NCBI RefSeq assembly: GCF_048544455.1
Contig: NC_133536.1
Coordinates: 171,946,325 to 172,010,324, forward strand
DNA from: Silene latifolia
Taxonomy: Eukaryota; Streptophyta; Magnoliopsida; Caryophyllales; Caryophyllaceae
DNA: 64,000 bases
Direction of reading: 5' to 3'
Below the pieces are notes generated by a model, which was not told where the DNA came from, did not search any database, and saw nothing but the letters and a program-made list of their open reading frames with translations. Below are positions 11,101 through 20,329 of this stretch, piece by piece. Within the stretch, counting starts at the first letter, position 1. Each line of letters starts with the position of its first letter. The position numbers were made by a program, and so were the translations under genes.

Positions 11101-12454
11101 TTTCCGCCATTAGAACGATTATGTATGCCAACAGACGCACGTGCTGTGATGTACCATATGCCAGGTACATTATGAATAAAAAATAAGTTAATTCATTAGA
11201 TGGGCTTGTGAAAGCCTTAAAGTACAATTGATGACTTGTACACATGTTTGGATGATAAACTAAGTTGGTGTTGAAGGGTTGCACAAACTTTAGTTTCCAA
11301 GCTTAAAAGGATTTGATGAAATCCTAAACTAATGTTATTGACTAAGGAGTGAGAAACTAAGAAAAGTGTTTTAGTTTCACACATTGCAAATTCTACAAAA
11401 AGGATTTTAAGTAAATAGTGATTAAATGGTCAACGTAGGGATTAAGGATGAATCCCTCTACAAATGACTTTATCACAAGTTATGCGATAACAGTGGGAGC
11501 ATCTTTCAAGTTAAAGAGCCCAAGTCTAGCAATAAAGTCTAGATAAATACTTAGAAATGAATTCATGTCATTAGAGATGACATTGAATGGAGGGAAATAG
11601 CAATTAATAAAGTTAGAATACTTGGATATCGGGTATATCCACTTGCCAAGCTTGTATTGCATTTTAACTAGTGTTAATAATACACTAAAAGATTATAGAA
11701 TATGAAGTGGTAATAGTGTATTGAATATTCATATGTGATAATCACATTTATCGTTTGAGTTTTATTAAACTCACCTGTTACCATGTCGTATCCGAATGGG
11801 TTGTAGAGACAAATTGAACCCAATTAAAGTAAACTGGATTGACAAGGTATTCGCCCCTAGTTACTTATATGAGGTGACGTCTCCAAGTGACTAGAGTGTG
11901 ATGCGATTGATGGAAAGTTCAAGTGCCATAGAGTCATATGGGATGACTAGTCGATCACATAGGCAGACTGTATGGGACAATCTGTCGGGCAGTGACCGCT
12001 TATAGAGTTCTGGTAATTCATAAAGCCTGGTCGCGGCAAGAGCTACTATAGTATTCTTATGAGTCAATTCTTTTGACTAGAGACTATTCGCCCAAGTTGG
12101 CACAACTTCTGATTAGCTTTGATTTATACTCTACGATTTCGTAAATGAGGTCAAACTGGGTATATTTTGGGTTATGATGGACTGTGGCTGAACGAAGGGA
12201 ATAGGGCGATAGAAATTGTCCACCCCTTGTCAGGGTTGTTTGAAATCTCAAGGCCACTCGAGGAGTAGTTCACTGAAAATGCGTGGCCACGCTCGGAAGG
12301 TATCTATAATGGATAATTCCGGTCAGACAGTTAATCTCCAGATCGAGAAAACCACTCAAGATATGATCAAATGTAAGTACGACCTGCAAGACACCTTGCA
12401 TTGAGTGGGAGATTGTAATAGGACAAGAGAATTGGTGACGCACACTTGTCGAGG
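11101..12454 (+). pseudogene. RNase H remnant and 3' untranslated region of Copia-1
   Basis: The sequence is collinear with 21,650-23,010 of Copia-2 and ends in the conserved copia 3' leader to the purine tract. No open frame remains. GTCGATCACATAGGCAGACTGTATGGGAC and the next 300 bases are nearly the same in Copia-2. Confidence 0.6.
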
Positions 12455-12467
12455 ACAAGTGGGAGAT
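12455..12467 (+). promoter_or_regulatory. Polypurine tract of Copia-1
   Basis: ACAAGTGGGAGAT directly precedes the 3' LTR. The same tract precedes the Copia-2 3' LTR, and a close form (ACAAGTGGGAGTT) precedes that of Copia-3. It would prime plus-strand DNA synthesis. Confidence 0.8.
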
Positions 12468-13763
12468 TGTTGGGAAATGTGTCTTCAACAATAGTGCGAT
12501 CACATGATTTAAATATCATAATTAAATCTCATGCTAAGAATACATGAGGTATGATTCTTTATACAGTCGACTGACCGTCATTAATCGGTAATGATTGGCT
12601 AACTAGAGTTTGACATTACTGTCGTGTGACGGTGGTGGTCAGTTGATCCCTTTAGGTCACACCTATAGGATGAGGCCCAAATAGATATTAATTAATTGTA
12701 TGCGATACAGATTAATTAATTCCTTAATTATGGGAGTGCAATTTTGCGTCTTATTTTAATGTGATTAAATAAGATTAAATTTAGTAATTAAGTGTTATAT
12801 TACTAAATTTGTTGAGGTATTATATAAGTTTTGAGGTAGAGATAATTAGTTATTTAAAGTTACAAGAAGTTGTAATTTTAACTAACCAGTAATTATGGGA
12901 CCCATTATATGTTGATATAATGGTAGTATACTACTCAAAAAGTGGAGTGTATATTATTTTATTATTTGTAATATTTAAGTGTTAAATAATTACATTAATA
13001 ATTAAATATGTAAGATAATTAAACATATGACTTATAAGCATTTGTGGGACAAATGACAAAAGGCAAAAATGGACCAAATAAGGACCAAATTTTCGGCCAT
13101 AATAAGAGCACATAAGATGCTCTTTTGTCTTATGTTGATGTTGTTTATTGTGTGATTATGACATATCACACTAGGCTTTACATACTACATCTTACAAGCC
13201 TACATCCTACACTCTACCTATAACTAAACAATAGACTAAAAACAAAAGCACAAGATTCCCTACATGGGAAGAGGGCCACCGGTTTTTGGCCTTAATAAGA
13301 GAGCATTTTTGCTCATTTTTCTAGAGTTGGTGCTTGTGTTGTTTTTCTCTCTATTTTTCCTCATAAGCTATTGCAACAAACTCTCTACTATACTAATACT
13401 CTCCAATCTATTACTAGAGGTAGTAATACAAGAACATTAGTATTATTAAGGATTTATTTCTACTACATATCTAGTTAATATTAGTAGGAATTTTTGGGAT
13501 TAATCTTGGGTGCAATTTATTGGAGTGGCTTCTAAACTTGGAGTCTTAGGAGGATCATCCATCATTATAAGCTCAAGAACAAGTGAAGGAAGGTGACCTT
13601 ACTTGTGCCCATATATTTTGAACCATATAACAATGTAAGGAACATTGTTCTTCTTATAAATCTTTCATTTTGTTATGCATGCACTAGATCTAAAAAACAT
13701 ATAATTAACAAGTTAATTAGTTCACTATTAGAGGAGTCTAATAATAGGTATATGAACCTAACA
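12468..13763 (+). repeat. 3' LTR of Copia-1
   Basis: A 1,296-bp LTR, the same length as the 5' copy and about 99.3 percent identical by eye. It ends CCTAACA and is followed by the TTTTG target duplication. Confidence 0.95.
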
Positions 13764-15273
13764 TTTTGCTGTTGAACTCGTCAGGCCACAAATTTCCGAT
13801 CCACCAGATATGAATTTTACTTCATAGATTGGGGGTGGTGGAGGAAGGTTGCGGTCCTGTTTTTGCTCCTGGTTCTCCTTGCCTTGGTCTGCATTCCTGC
13901 CCTTCATCCTGATCAGGTCCTTTAGATATCCGGATTTCAACAGGTAGGCTACTTCTTTCCACAGGGTGAAACAATCATCTGTTGTATGTCCAATGTCCAT
14001 GTAGAATTCGCACCATTTGGAGTTGTCTCTCCTAGGGTTAGAATTTTCCACCTTCCTAGGCCATCTGACTACTGATCTCATGTTGTTAAGTCTTTGGATT
14101 AAGCCTGCAATATCAACACTGAAGTTATGCTCAGAAATAGGTGGGAAACCTTTAGCCTTACCTTGATACTCATATGCCAGGTTGACTTCTGAATGGTCTG
14201 GCCTTGAATATGGAGTAGGTGTGTAATTTTTTCCTTTGTTGCTCTTCCTATTGCTCTTTTCATAGTCCTTTGATCCACTGGATGATTCGACTTTGTAGCT
14301 TTTGTCTTCTTCCAGCCTGATATATGCAAGGGTCTTGGCCTGGACATCTTCAAAGGTATGGCAGGGATACTTAGTGAGTTCATTGTACAAGTCACTATGA
14401 GGTAGTAACCCCTGCCTGAATGCCTCCACTGCTGTTCCAACGTCACACCTGGGAATAGATACTTTATCCTTGTTGAACCTGGCGAGGAATACCCTAAGAG
14501 TCTCCTCTGGCTTCTGTGTAATCCTATAAAGATCACTGGACCGCTTCTTCAATTCCCTGCTGCTTGCGAACTGCTGGTTGAAGTAGTTGATCAGGTTGGC
14601 AAAAGAATGGATGCTCCCGGTTGGCAAGTTGATGTACCATTATAGAGCAGGTTCGGTCAGGGTTGTTCCAAATCCCTTACACATGCAGACTTGCCTGAAC
14701 TCACTGGGGATAGATGCAGCTAACATTTTCTGTTTATAGAGAGCTACGTGGTTCTGTGGAACTGTGGTCCCATCATAAATCTTCATAGACGGAATCACAA
14801 ATTTTTTAGGCAGATCCACTTTTGCTATTTCGTCTATAAAAGGCGAATCAGCATAACTATCAGGGGCAGCTTCCTCCAAGCTGGCAGGAACTCCAGGTAT
14901 CTTTTCGAATTTTTCATTTAGTTTCTTGATTTCCTGGACTACTGTCATCATGATGGCTGCTGCGGATTCATCAGGTTTTTCATTGTTATTGTTTGGCTCA
15001 CCATCACCATCACCATTGATAAATTTAGAGCCACTTGGACTCCCAAAGCTGGAGAAATCAATGTTTTTTATTATTGATGCAAATGGTGTTCCTGGCTGGA
15101 ATCTAGAGCCTACTCCTTGAGTTTTTTTCCAGTTTTTGTTTCAGAGCTGACTCATATTCTCTTACCTGAAGGATTTCAGCCTCAGTTTGGGCTACCTTGT
15201 CTTTCAAACCTTCCAGCTCAGCAAGTTGCTGGAGGGCTGCGTTCAATTGTTCTTCGATGGTAGGCTGGGCCAT
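13764..15273 (-). pseudogene. Gag of Gypsy-1 (Tat type)
   Basis: Minus-strand gag, the particle-forming protein. An ATG at 15,273 opens a Gln/Leu/Glu-rich coiled-coil start (MAQPTIEEQLNAALQQLAEL). A frameshift near 15,120, in an A-rich run, moves the frame. The capsid part then runs from about 14,951 (PKKFVIPSMKIYDGTTVPQNH) through FANLINYFNQQFASS and EETLRVFLARFNKD, with one TAA at 14,640-14,642 where relatives carry Gln. It ends with a KWCEFYMDIGHTTDDCFTLW stretch that stands in for a zinc knuckle, then a Pro-rich PPPPPIYEVKFISGG. Copia-1 cuts the frame immediately after; protease coding resumes at 5,134. Confidence 0.82.
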
Positions 15274-15356
15274 TTTTGTAGGTTATTTGGTTTTTTGTAA
15301 GATAAGAAAAAAAGATTTTAAAGATCTAGATGCCCCACGGTGGGCGCCAATTATTT
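15274..15356 (-). promoter_or_regulatory. Leader and primer-binding site of Gypsy-1
   Basis: On the minus strand, TGGCGCCCACCGTGGGGC (15,333-15,350 plus a flanking base) lies just inside the 5' LTR, the usual site and start (TGGCGCC) of a gypsy primer-binding site. I do not assign the tRNA. A leader of about 60 bases then runs to the gag ATG at 15,273. Confidence 0.7.
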
Positions 15357-15967
15357 TGTATGGATTTTGTGCAAAGCGAAATCAGGTTAGGGTAGGTCTA
15401 GGCAGGGTCAACTAGCTCGAACCTATCTGTGAATATGTAGGGCATGGTACGAAACTAGAAAAGTAAAGTAAGACAAATAAACAGTAATGAGACAAAGAAT
15501 TTGTACGTGGAAAACTCTTAAATGGGAAAAAAACCACGGGCACCAAGCCAGGAGAGGATTTCACTATAATATTAGGTATTTAGCACTAATTATCGTAATA
15601 TAGTTCAAGTATTGTATGAGAGAATATTGTATGCTTTTGTATGTGCCACGTTGTGTGTCTTCAAGTGCTCCTTATATAGTCCATGTGGAACGGCTACCAG
15701 ATCTTCTACTTTAATGCTGAATATTCCTCCTTAATTGCTCAATTTAATGCGCTTTATTGCTCTCTTAATTGCTGTCTTATATTACCAAATCTTCTCCATT
15801 AATGCTTCAATTATTATCCGAATATTGTCAATAATATAGTCATTGAATTGGCCAAGTATTGTCCTTATATTTTGACCGTTGTCCTCTCTATGGTTGGCGC
15901 CTGCCTTCTTGTATCCTGGTAGCTTGACGTCCTGACACCCTGATGGTCAGGCCAGGGCAGGATATCA
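15357..15967 (-). repeat. 5' LTR of Gypsy-1
   Basis: About 611 bp. Its plus-strand edges are TGTATGG at 15,357 and GGATATCA at 15,967, giving a minus-strand TG...CA LTR starting TGATATCCTGCCC. It shares short stretches with the Gypsy-2 LTR (GGGCACCAAGCCAGGAGAG). The right edge falls exactly where MULE coding stops. The other LTR is out of the window, so length and edges are not cross-checked. Confidence 0.72.
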
Positions 15968-16368
15968 TCCTGGAATATCTGCGGATTTCCAGGCCTAACA
16001 GGGTGCATGATATTGCTATAAGTTAACTTATAGCACATCCCAAAGAAGTAGCCATTCAGATATTGCATTGGTTCTTCTTTGTTGTGATACATGACCCTAC
16101 ATGCATGCTTACATGGTATCCCAGTCACCTGCCATGCCCCACAAAAACATGTTTCATTCTTCAAATTTACAGGAAAGGCAGTTGTGGTACCTTCAACCAC
16201 TTCAAATTCTCCACCTTCAGCTTTTATCACTCTGCAATGCCTTGAGTCTGAACAGTTAGACTCAATAATACCCTTTGCATATGAGGTGGGATCATATGGT
16301 TGCATAGCCTCGGCTATATCAATTCTTTCTGCTATCTTGTTCATCTGATATTGTCTTATCTCTTCCAT
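15968..16368 (-). pseudogene. MULE transposase C-terminal part with SWIM zinc finger
   Basis: The frame opens MEEIRQYQMNKIAERIDIAE, the usual start of the region after the catalytic core. It contains a SWIM finger, CFCGAWQVTGIPCKHACRV, with the Cys-x-Cys and Cys-x-His pairs that bind zinc and help DNA binding. It continues YLNGYFFGMCYKLTY, then enters Gypsy-1 LTR sequence at 15,967, so the apparent C-terminus down to 15,865 is not MULE. A frameshift near 16,375 separates it from the catalytic core. Confidence 0.8.
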
Positions 16369-17054
16369 TAAGACAAGAATTGGTTTGGCCTCATGTCATT
16401 AATCACAGCATTAAAAGACTCAACAAAGTTTGAGGTATTATGATCACAAGCTGTTAGTGGATCAAATTGATGTTTGGACCATTGTTGGGGAACATTGGAC
16501 AAGTAAGCAAAAGATTCTCTAGAAAGTCTGGCTATACCTGTCATTGCTTTGTTGAAGACAAATGGTGATGTTGTATTGGCAGCCTTCCAAAACAGATTAT
16601 GATAGCCAGGCCATGCCCATTTCTGCTTGAAATTTGTGTACAAATACTGAGCACAAATTCTTCTTGTGGCAGTTGGGAACACATTTGATATAGCCTTCTC
16701 AACACCTTTCATTCTATCACTAATTAAAGTCCAGTCCCACTTAGTACAACCCTCCTTCTGAAATGACATCTTCAAATTTCTGAAAAAATAACTCCATGAC
16801 TCAGTTGTCTCCTTACCAACAATAGCATATGCAATGATAAACAAGTTATTGTTGTCATCCAGAGATAATGCAGATAAGAACATTCCATTAAACCTCCTCT
16901 TCAGATGACAGTCATCAACTCCTATTATTGGCCTACAACCTCTCAGGAATCCTTCTGTCCAGGCAGAAAAGTTAACAAACATTCCCTTAGAATAGGTCAA
17001 CCTGTCAGTGTAAGGGGAATGCCATGTAATAAGTGCCCATGAACCAGGGTTGGT
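16369..17054 (-). pseudogene. MULE transposase catalytic core
   Basis: The DDE-type core that cuts and joins DNA. PIIGVDDCHLKRRFNGMFL holds the first Asp, WDWTLISDRMKGVEKAI the second, and TSNFVESFNAVI is a candidate for the Glu region. The frame is continuous with the DNA-binding segment above except for a TAG at about 17,055. It ends before a frameshift near 16,375. Both breaks make this copy non-autonomous. Confidence 0.85.
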
Positions 17055-17957
17055 CTATTTGATCATCTCAGCATAAGCGGGCATAAAATTATAACTTTCC
17101 TCATGTCCCCTAAACACCTTCTCAACAACTACACTTCTGACCTTGTACATTATCTTTTTTTTCACAGTAATCCCAAACTTACCCATTAACAAGTCTGCTA
17201 TGCCCTGAACTGGCATACCAGGATTTGCAGTCAATTCATCTTCTAATTTAGAAGACATCCATTCAGTTGTTGCCATAGGATTGCAGTTCAGGAAATGGCA
17301 TTGGATATGTTCACCAATAATTGTCTTGATTACCCAAGATAGTTTATCGGGGATTATGGACATATGTATCTTCCAAGTACAAAGTTCTCCACTACATTCA
17401 GCTGTGTACCTCACCTTATCAGATTTGCTGACTATAACATTGAATCCTTCTTGAATGCAGTAATCATAGAGCACTAACACAAAGTCACCCTTGGTTTGGA
17501 ACAGTAACCAGGGCCTCAACTTAATCTCACCCCACCTTTTAGGTAGATACATCTTACCATTCTTGTATGCCTTATCTAAAGTAATTGCCTCATCCCCTTC
17601 CTTTGCTTCATTAACTGTCTTATCAAATGGATGCATTTTATCCCCTTCCACTATTTTATCAAATTGATCCCTGCTACACTCAGATGGTTGCTCATCCTGA
17701 GTACCATCTTCATCTCCTTCACTCTCTTCATCCGAGGCAGAGTAGTCTTCATCAAATTCCTCACTCTCTTCACCTTCATCCTCATCAAAGCCCAAATTTA
17801 TTGGCTCACCCCTTTTCTTACCCCTTCCTGTCCTTATCTCAGTTGCCTCAGCATCACTTTCAGGAGCACTTGACTTAGATTTTGGAGTATAATTACCTTT
17901 TCTCTTAGTACTTGATCTAGGAATTTTATGCTTTGGGCCAGGCCTTTTTTTAAACAA
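17055..17957 (-). pseudogene. MULE transposase N-terminal DNA-binding region
   Basis: The first third is a basic then strongly acidic linker (FDEDEGEESEEFDEDYSASD). It is followed by a MuDR-type DNA-binding domain from about residue 135 (LPKRWGEIKLRPWLLFQTKG, then CIQEGFNVIVSKSDKVRYTA and CTWKIHMSI), with Cys and His positions typical of its WRKY-like zinc fold. It ends NFMPAYAEMIK before a TAG. The frame continues upstream past a TAA near 17,958 to 18,455. Confidence 0.82.
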
Positions 17958-18455
17958 TTAAGACAAGTTTGGGGTACTTTCAGGGACACTTTGATTTTCT
18001 CTGCTAAATCTATTAGCAGTTGGGCAATTTTGGGTAAATTGACTTGGTGTAGTGTTTGTTTGAGTTTCAGGGACAGTTTCAGGTATGGTGGTGGTTGGAC
18101 TTTTAGGAGTGGTTTCATGAGAAGTTGGGTTGCTGTTTTTTTGAGGTTCCGGGTTGGTCTTTTTTTGAGGTTCAGGGTTGGTCTTTTTTTGAGGTTAAGG
18201 GTTGGTGTTTCTTTGAGGTTAAGGGTTGGTGTTTTGTTTTGCTAGATCAGCCAACTCTTGAGACTCATAGACTCTAGTATAAACAGTCCCATTTGTCTCC
18301 ACACCCACGGTAGGTACTTCAATTGCCAAAGGTTTAACAAACAAACATTCACTCTCCACTCTATTTTTCTCCATCCTTTCCTTTTCCTTTTCCTTCTGCA
18401 TCTCCTTCCTCTGTTCTTCCATCATTCTTGCCTTTTTTTTTTTAATTTCAGCCAC
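17958..18455 (-). pseudogene. MULE transposase linker with charged helix and NP-rich repeats
   Basis: In the same frame as the DNA-binding region. The start is a Lys/Glu/Met-rich helix (KKKKARMMEEQRKEMQKEKE). Near 18,125-18,235 a 24-base unit, coding roughly TNPEPQKK, is repeated about four times; two copies have TAA in place of GAA. A Thr/Pro-rich linker follows to a TAA near 17,958. The repeats look like replication-slippage products. Confidence 0.65.
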
Positions 18456-18751
18456 TAACCCAAACTCCTTAATTGGCTTCTTTGTGTCCTAATCCACACG
18501 TCAATTGTCTCATAGCTTTCATAATCCCAAAACATCTTCAGTAAATCCCCATCATTCTTAATGTTTATCTTAGCATCATTCATTCCTCTATAATACATAG
18601 CATAGATAGGGGGCAATAAAACTTGTTGTTTCTCAGCAACAACCCCAAGATCAGCAATTACATCTAGTAATTGTATAAAATCCACATCATAAATAGCATA
18701 ATCAAATTTTTGCCCTTTGTAGTGACATTGCAACCAAAACGCAGCTTCCAT
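18456..18751 (-). pseudogene. MULE transposase N-terminal PB1-like domain
   Basis: From an ATG at 18,751 the frame reads MEAAFWLQCHYKGQKFDYAI and then LLDVIADLGVV, YAMYYRGMND and DLLKMFWDYESYETIDVWI. This fits the PB1-like domain found at the N-terminus of many plant MULE proteins, a likely protein-interaction module. A frameshift near 18,500 separates it from the charged linker. The start is the first Met in a stretch preceded by AT-rich, non-coding sequence. Confidence 0.65.
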
Positions 18752-19424
18752 CCTACCATTTTAAACCAAGCATTACTTAAATACAGTCAAGTAAAACCCT
18801 AACCCTAATTATTTCCAAAAAAATTAATAATTGACAAAATCAGTCCAAAATGGAAAGGGATAACAAAAGGGATAACAAAATCAGAAAAACAAACAAATAC
18901 CCTAATTATTGAATTGCAATATTCATAAAACCACATCAAAAACCGTAATTACAATTCACAAAACAACAATTATCTACATGCAAATAAAATCGTTCACAAA
19001 AAACCTCATTTAGGTATGAGTTAATCACAAAACAAAAAGAAAAAGATACAAATAAACAAATTTTAACCAAAAAAGAAAGGGAATAAAGATGAAGATGGTT
19101 ACCTGGAATACAATAGCAACGACGAAGATGATGAAGATGTGATCAAAATGAAGAAGATTGATGAAAAATAAGAGCTGACTTGGGGTTTTTCGGGTTGATG
19201 TGATTGATTGTTGAGGTTTGTGGAGGATAATCGTGTAATGTTATGGGGAAGTGAGAGAGTTGTCCTTTTTTTTTTATTTGTTTATGAGTGAAATAGGGGG
19301 GGGGGGGGGGGGGGAGACGTGTAATGTTATGGGGTTTTTTTATTTATTTTTCTCCCATGTGCACAAACCTAAACGCAGGGGTACCACGTGAATTAAGCCA
19401 AACCTTAGGGCACCACGTGAATTC
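18752..19424 (-). promoter_or_regulatory. MULE 5' region and terminal repeat
   Basis: No gene is seen. It would hold the transposase promoter and leader. A run of 18 G lies near 19,297-19,314, and GTGTAATGTTATGGGG occurs twice (about 19,230 and 19,320). Close to the outer end, CACGTGAATTAAGCC and CACGTGAATTCCC repeat a unit of about 30 bases, as in MULE terminal repeats that read inward as GGGAATTCACGTGGTGCCC. Confidence 0.55.
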
Positions 19425-19478
19425 CCTACTAAAAGAATAAGAAATCTCAAAATCTTCCCGCCTAAATAAATTTGGCTA
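19425..19478. other. Short spacer outside the MULE
   Basis: AT-rich flank between the MULE terminal repeat and a tandem repeat; nothing recognised. Confidence 0.4.
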
Positions 19479-19562
19479 TAATTGAGCTTTCTTTATATCA
19501 TATCTGTAATTGAGTTTTTATTATATCATATCTGTAATTGGGCTTTCATTATCTTATATCTA
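19479..19562. repeat. 28-bp tandem repeat, three units
   Basis: Three head-to-tail copies of a 28-base unit starting TAATTG(A/G)G(C/T)TTT and ending ATATCT(G/A), at 19,479-19,506, 19,507-19,534 and 19,535-19,562. The copies differ at a few positions. Confidence 0.8.
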
Positions 19563-19604
19563 CAACTGGATTATACTGAAATTTCCCTTTTTCACCGATT
19601 AATA

Positions 19605-19695
19605 CTCCCTCCAATTTTTTTATATCTTCCCCTTTCTATAATATATGTGAGGAGTATTTTATTAAAAGGAGAAGATAATAGGAACTTGGAGGGAG
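19605..19695. mobile_element. Stowaway-like MITE
   Basis: A 91-bp element with inverted ends CTCCCTCC (19,605) and GGAGGGAG (ending 19,695), flanked on both sides by TA (19,603-19,604 and 19,696-19,697). CTCCCTCC ends with TA duplication are typical of Stowaway MITEs mobilised by Tc1/mariner transposases. The interior is partly self-complementary (ATATCTTCCCC...GGAGAAGATAAT). Confidence 0.85.
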
Positions 19696-19697
19696 TA

Positions 19698-20040
19698 CAA
19701 AACATTAATAATAATAAATTTTACAATTAAATATCAAATTGAGTTAAATATCAGGTTTTATAATTGCTACTACTTCGTATTATCCTTTTTCTTTAATATT
19801 CCTATCTAAAAAACTACGCATCCGCGCGGGATCTATACTAGTTAATTATTGAAACTCCTTAGAGAAATGGGAAAGTTGTTGAATATGTCTGTTTAAATCT
19901 TATTTTCCGTCCTACAGTCCCGGTTGGTTCTTGTGATGACGGTTGGTTCTTATTATCATAAGTCAGTATTCATCCACTACTTTCAAATAGAGATTGCTTC
20001 GTACCCAATTTTAAGTAGTACGGAATAGTTTTTTTTTTAA
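19698..20040. mobile_element. Spacer with a possible Helitron 3' end
   Basis: At 19,820-19,832, ATCCGCGCGGGAT can form a short GC-rich hairpin. After a 5-base gap CTAG follows (19,838-19,841) and then T. A hairpin just before CTRR, with insertion ahead of T, is the Helitron 3' signature. No 5' TC end or Rep/helicase gene is visible. The rest of this stretch holds nothing I can identify. Confidence 0.35.
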
Positions 20041-20240
20041 TGAATTTAAGTTTGTCATTAATACCATATATCCCAAAACCCGTTTCACAAACCCATCAAT
20101 TATCTTAAACGGAGGATTCGCACCAAGCACGTAGCAGTAGACAACAGTCAACCAATACGCTAATTCAGAACCAGTATCATCAGTTTTGAAACGAACAAGG
20201 AATATACCATTGGAATGAAAAGAAATCTGATCATATTCAT
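20041..20240 (-). pseudogene. LINE ORF1 (DUF4283) fragment in permuted order
   Basis: One minus-strand frame first reads EYDQISFHSNGIFLVRFKT and then ELAYWLTVVYCYVLGANPPF and KIIDGFVKR. In LINE-1 ORF1 (about 56,700-56,870) the equivalents occur in the opposite order: ELSYWQQAVYGFIVGANPPW, ILEGFLKRIW, then SIDKISFLPNSVFLARFKT. So two adjacent parts of a DUF4283 domain are swapped without breaking the frame. A run of T at 20,031-20,039 would read as a poly(A) after the fragment. Confidence 0.6.
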
Positions 20241-20329
20241 GAATTTAATTCTCACTTATGCTTAAGTGACTTAAATGTCGCATCTTATTTGATATAAGAT
20301 ATATGATGATAAAGTCAAAAGAGTTATTT

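Larger units (their letters stand above)
5140..13763 (+). mobile_element. Copia-1: complete Ty1/copia element with degenerate interior
   Basis: An 8,624-bp LTR retrotransposon with two 1,296-bp LTRs, each starting TGTTGGGAAATG and ending CCTAACA. It has an initiator-Met primer site, a purine tract before the 3' LTR, and a perfect 5-bp target duplication. By eye I count about nine differences between the LTRs (roughly 0.7 percent), so it inserted recently. The 6-kb interior nevertheless has no long ORF. It contains recognisable but wrecked gag, integrase and reverse-transcriptase stretches in the usual copia order. The copy that moved was probably already defective and used proteins from an intact relative. 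Its 3' half is clearly related to Copia-2 (20,330-24,305). Confidence 0.93.
284..15967 (-). mobile_element. Gypsy-1: Tat-type Ty3/gypsy retrotransposon, interrupted
   Basis: A minus-strand LTR retrotransposon. Running down in coordinate it has a 5' LTR (15,357-15,967), a primer-binding site (15,333-15,350), gag, protease, reverse transcriptase, RNase H, a second archaeal-type RNase H, integrase, and the tail of a plus-strand extra ORF (284-408). The second RNase H plus an antisense ORF downstream of pol is characteristic of the plant Tat lineage. Copia-1 (5,140-13,763) interrupts the gag-protease linker and another LTR element (1-283) interrupts the antisense ORF. The 3' LTR lies left of the window. 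The right end cuts a MULE transposase gene just after its SWIM finger, so this element inserted into the MULE. Pol is largely in one frame with several nonsense codons. Confidence 0.88.
15968..19424 (-). mobile_element. MULE (Mutator-like transposon), 5' part
   Basis: A minus-strand Mutator-like transposon with a broken transposase gene (15,968-18,751). Its outer end lies near 19,424, where the sequence carries MULE-type terminal repeats containing ACCACGTGAATT twice. The 3' part was displaced by Gypsy-1 and lies left of the window, so the second terminal repeat and the 9-bp target duplication cannot be checked. Confidence 0.75.

Noticed and set aside
14099-14536. Minus-strand ORF of 145 codons within Gypsy-1 gag
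   Set aside because: Overlaps gag in another frame; the gag frame has the family motifs.
15865-15967. Natural C-terminus of the MULE transposase
   Set aside because: The last residues are translated from Gypsy-1 LTR sequence; MULE coding stops at the insertion point.
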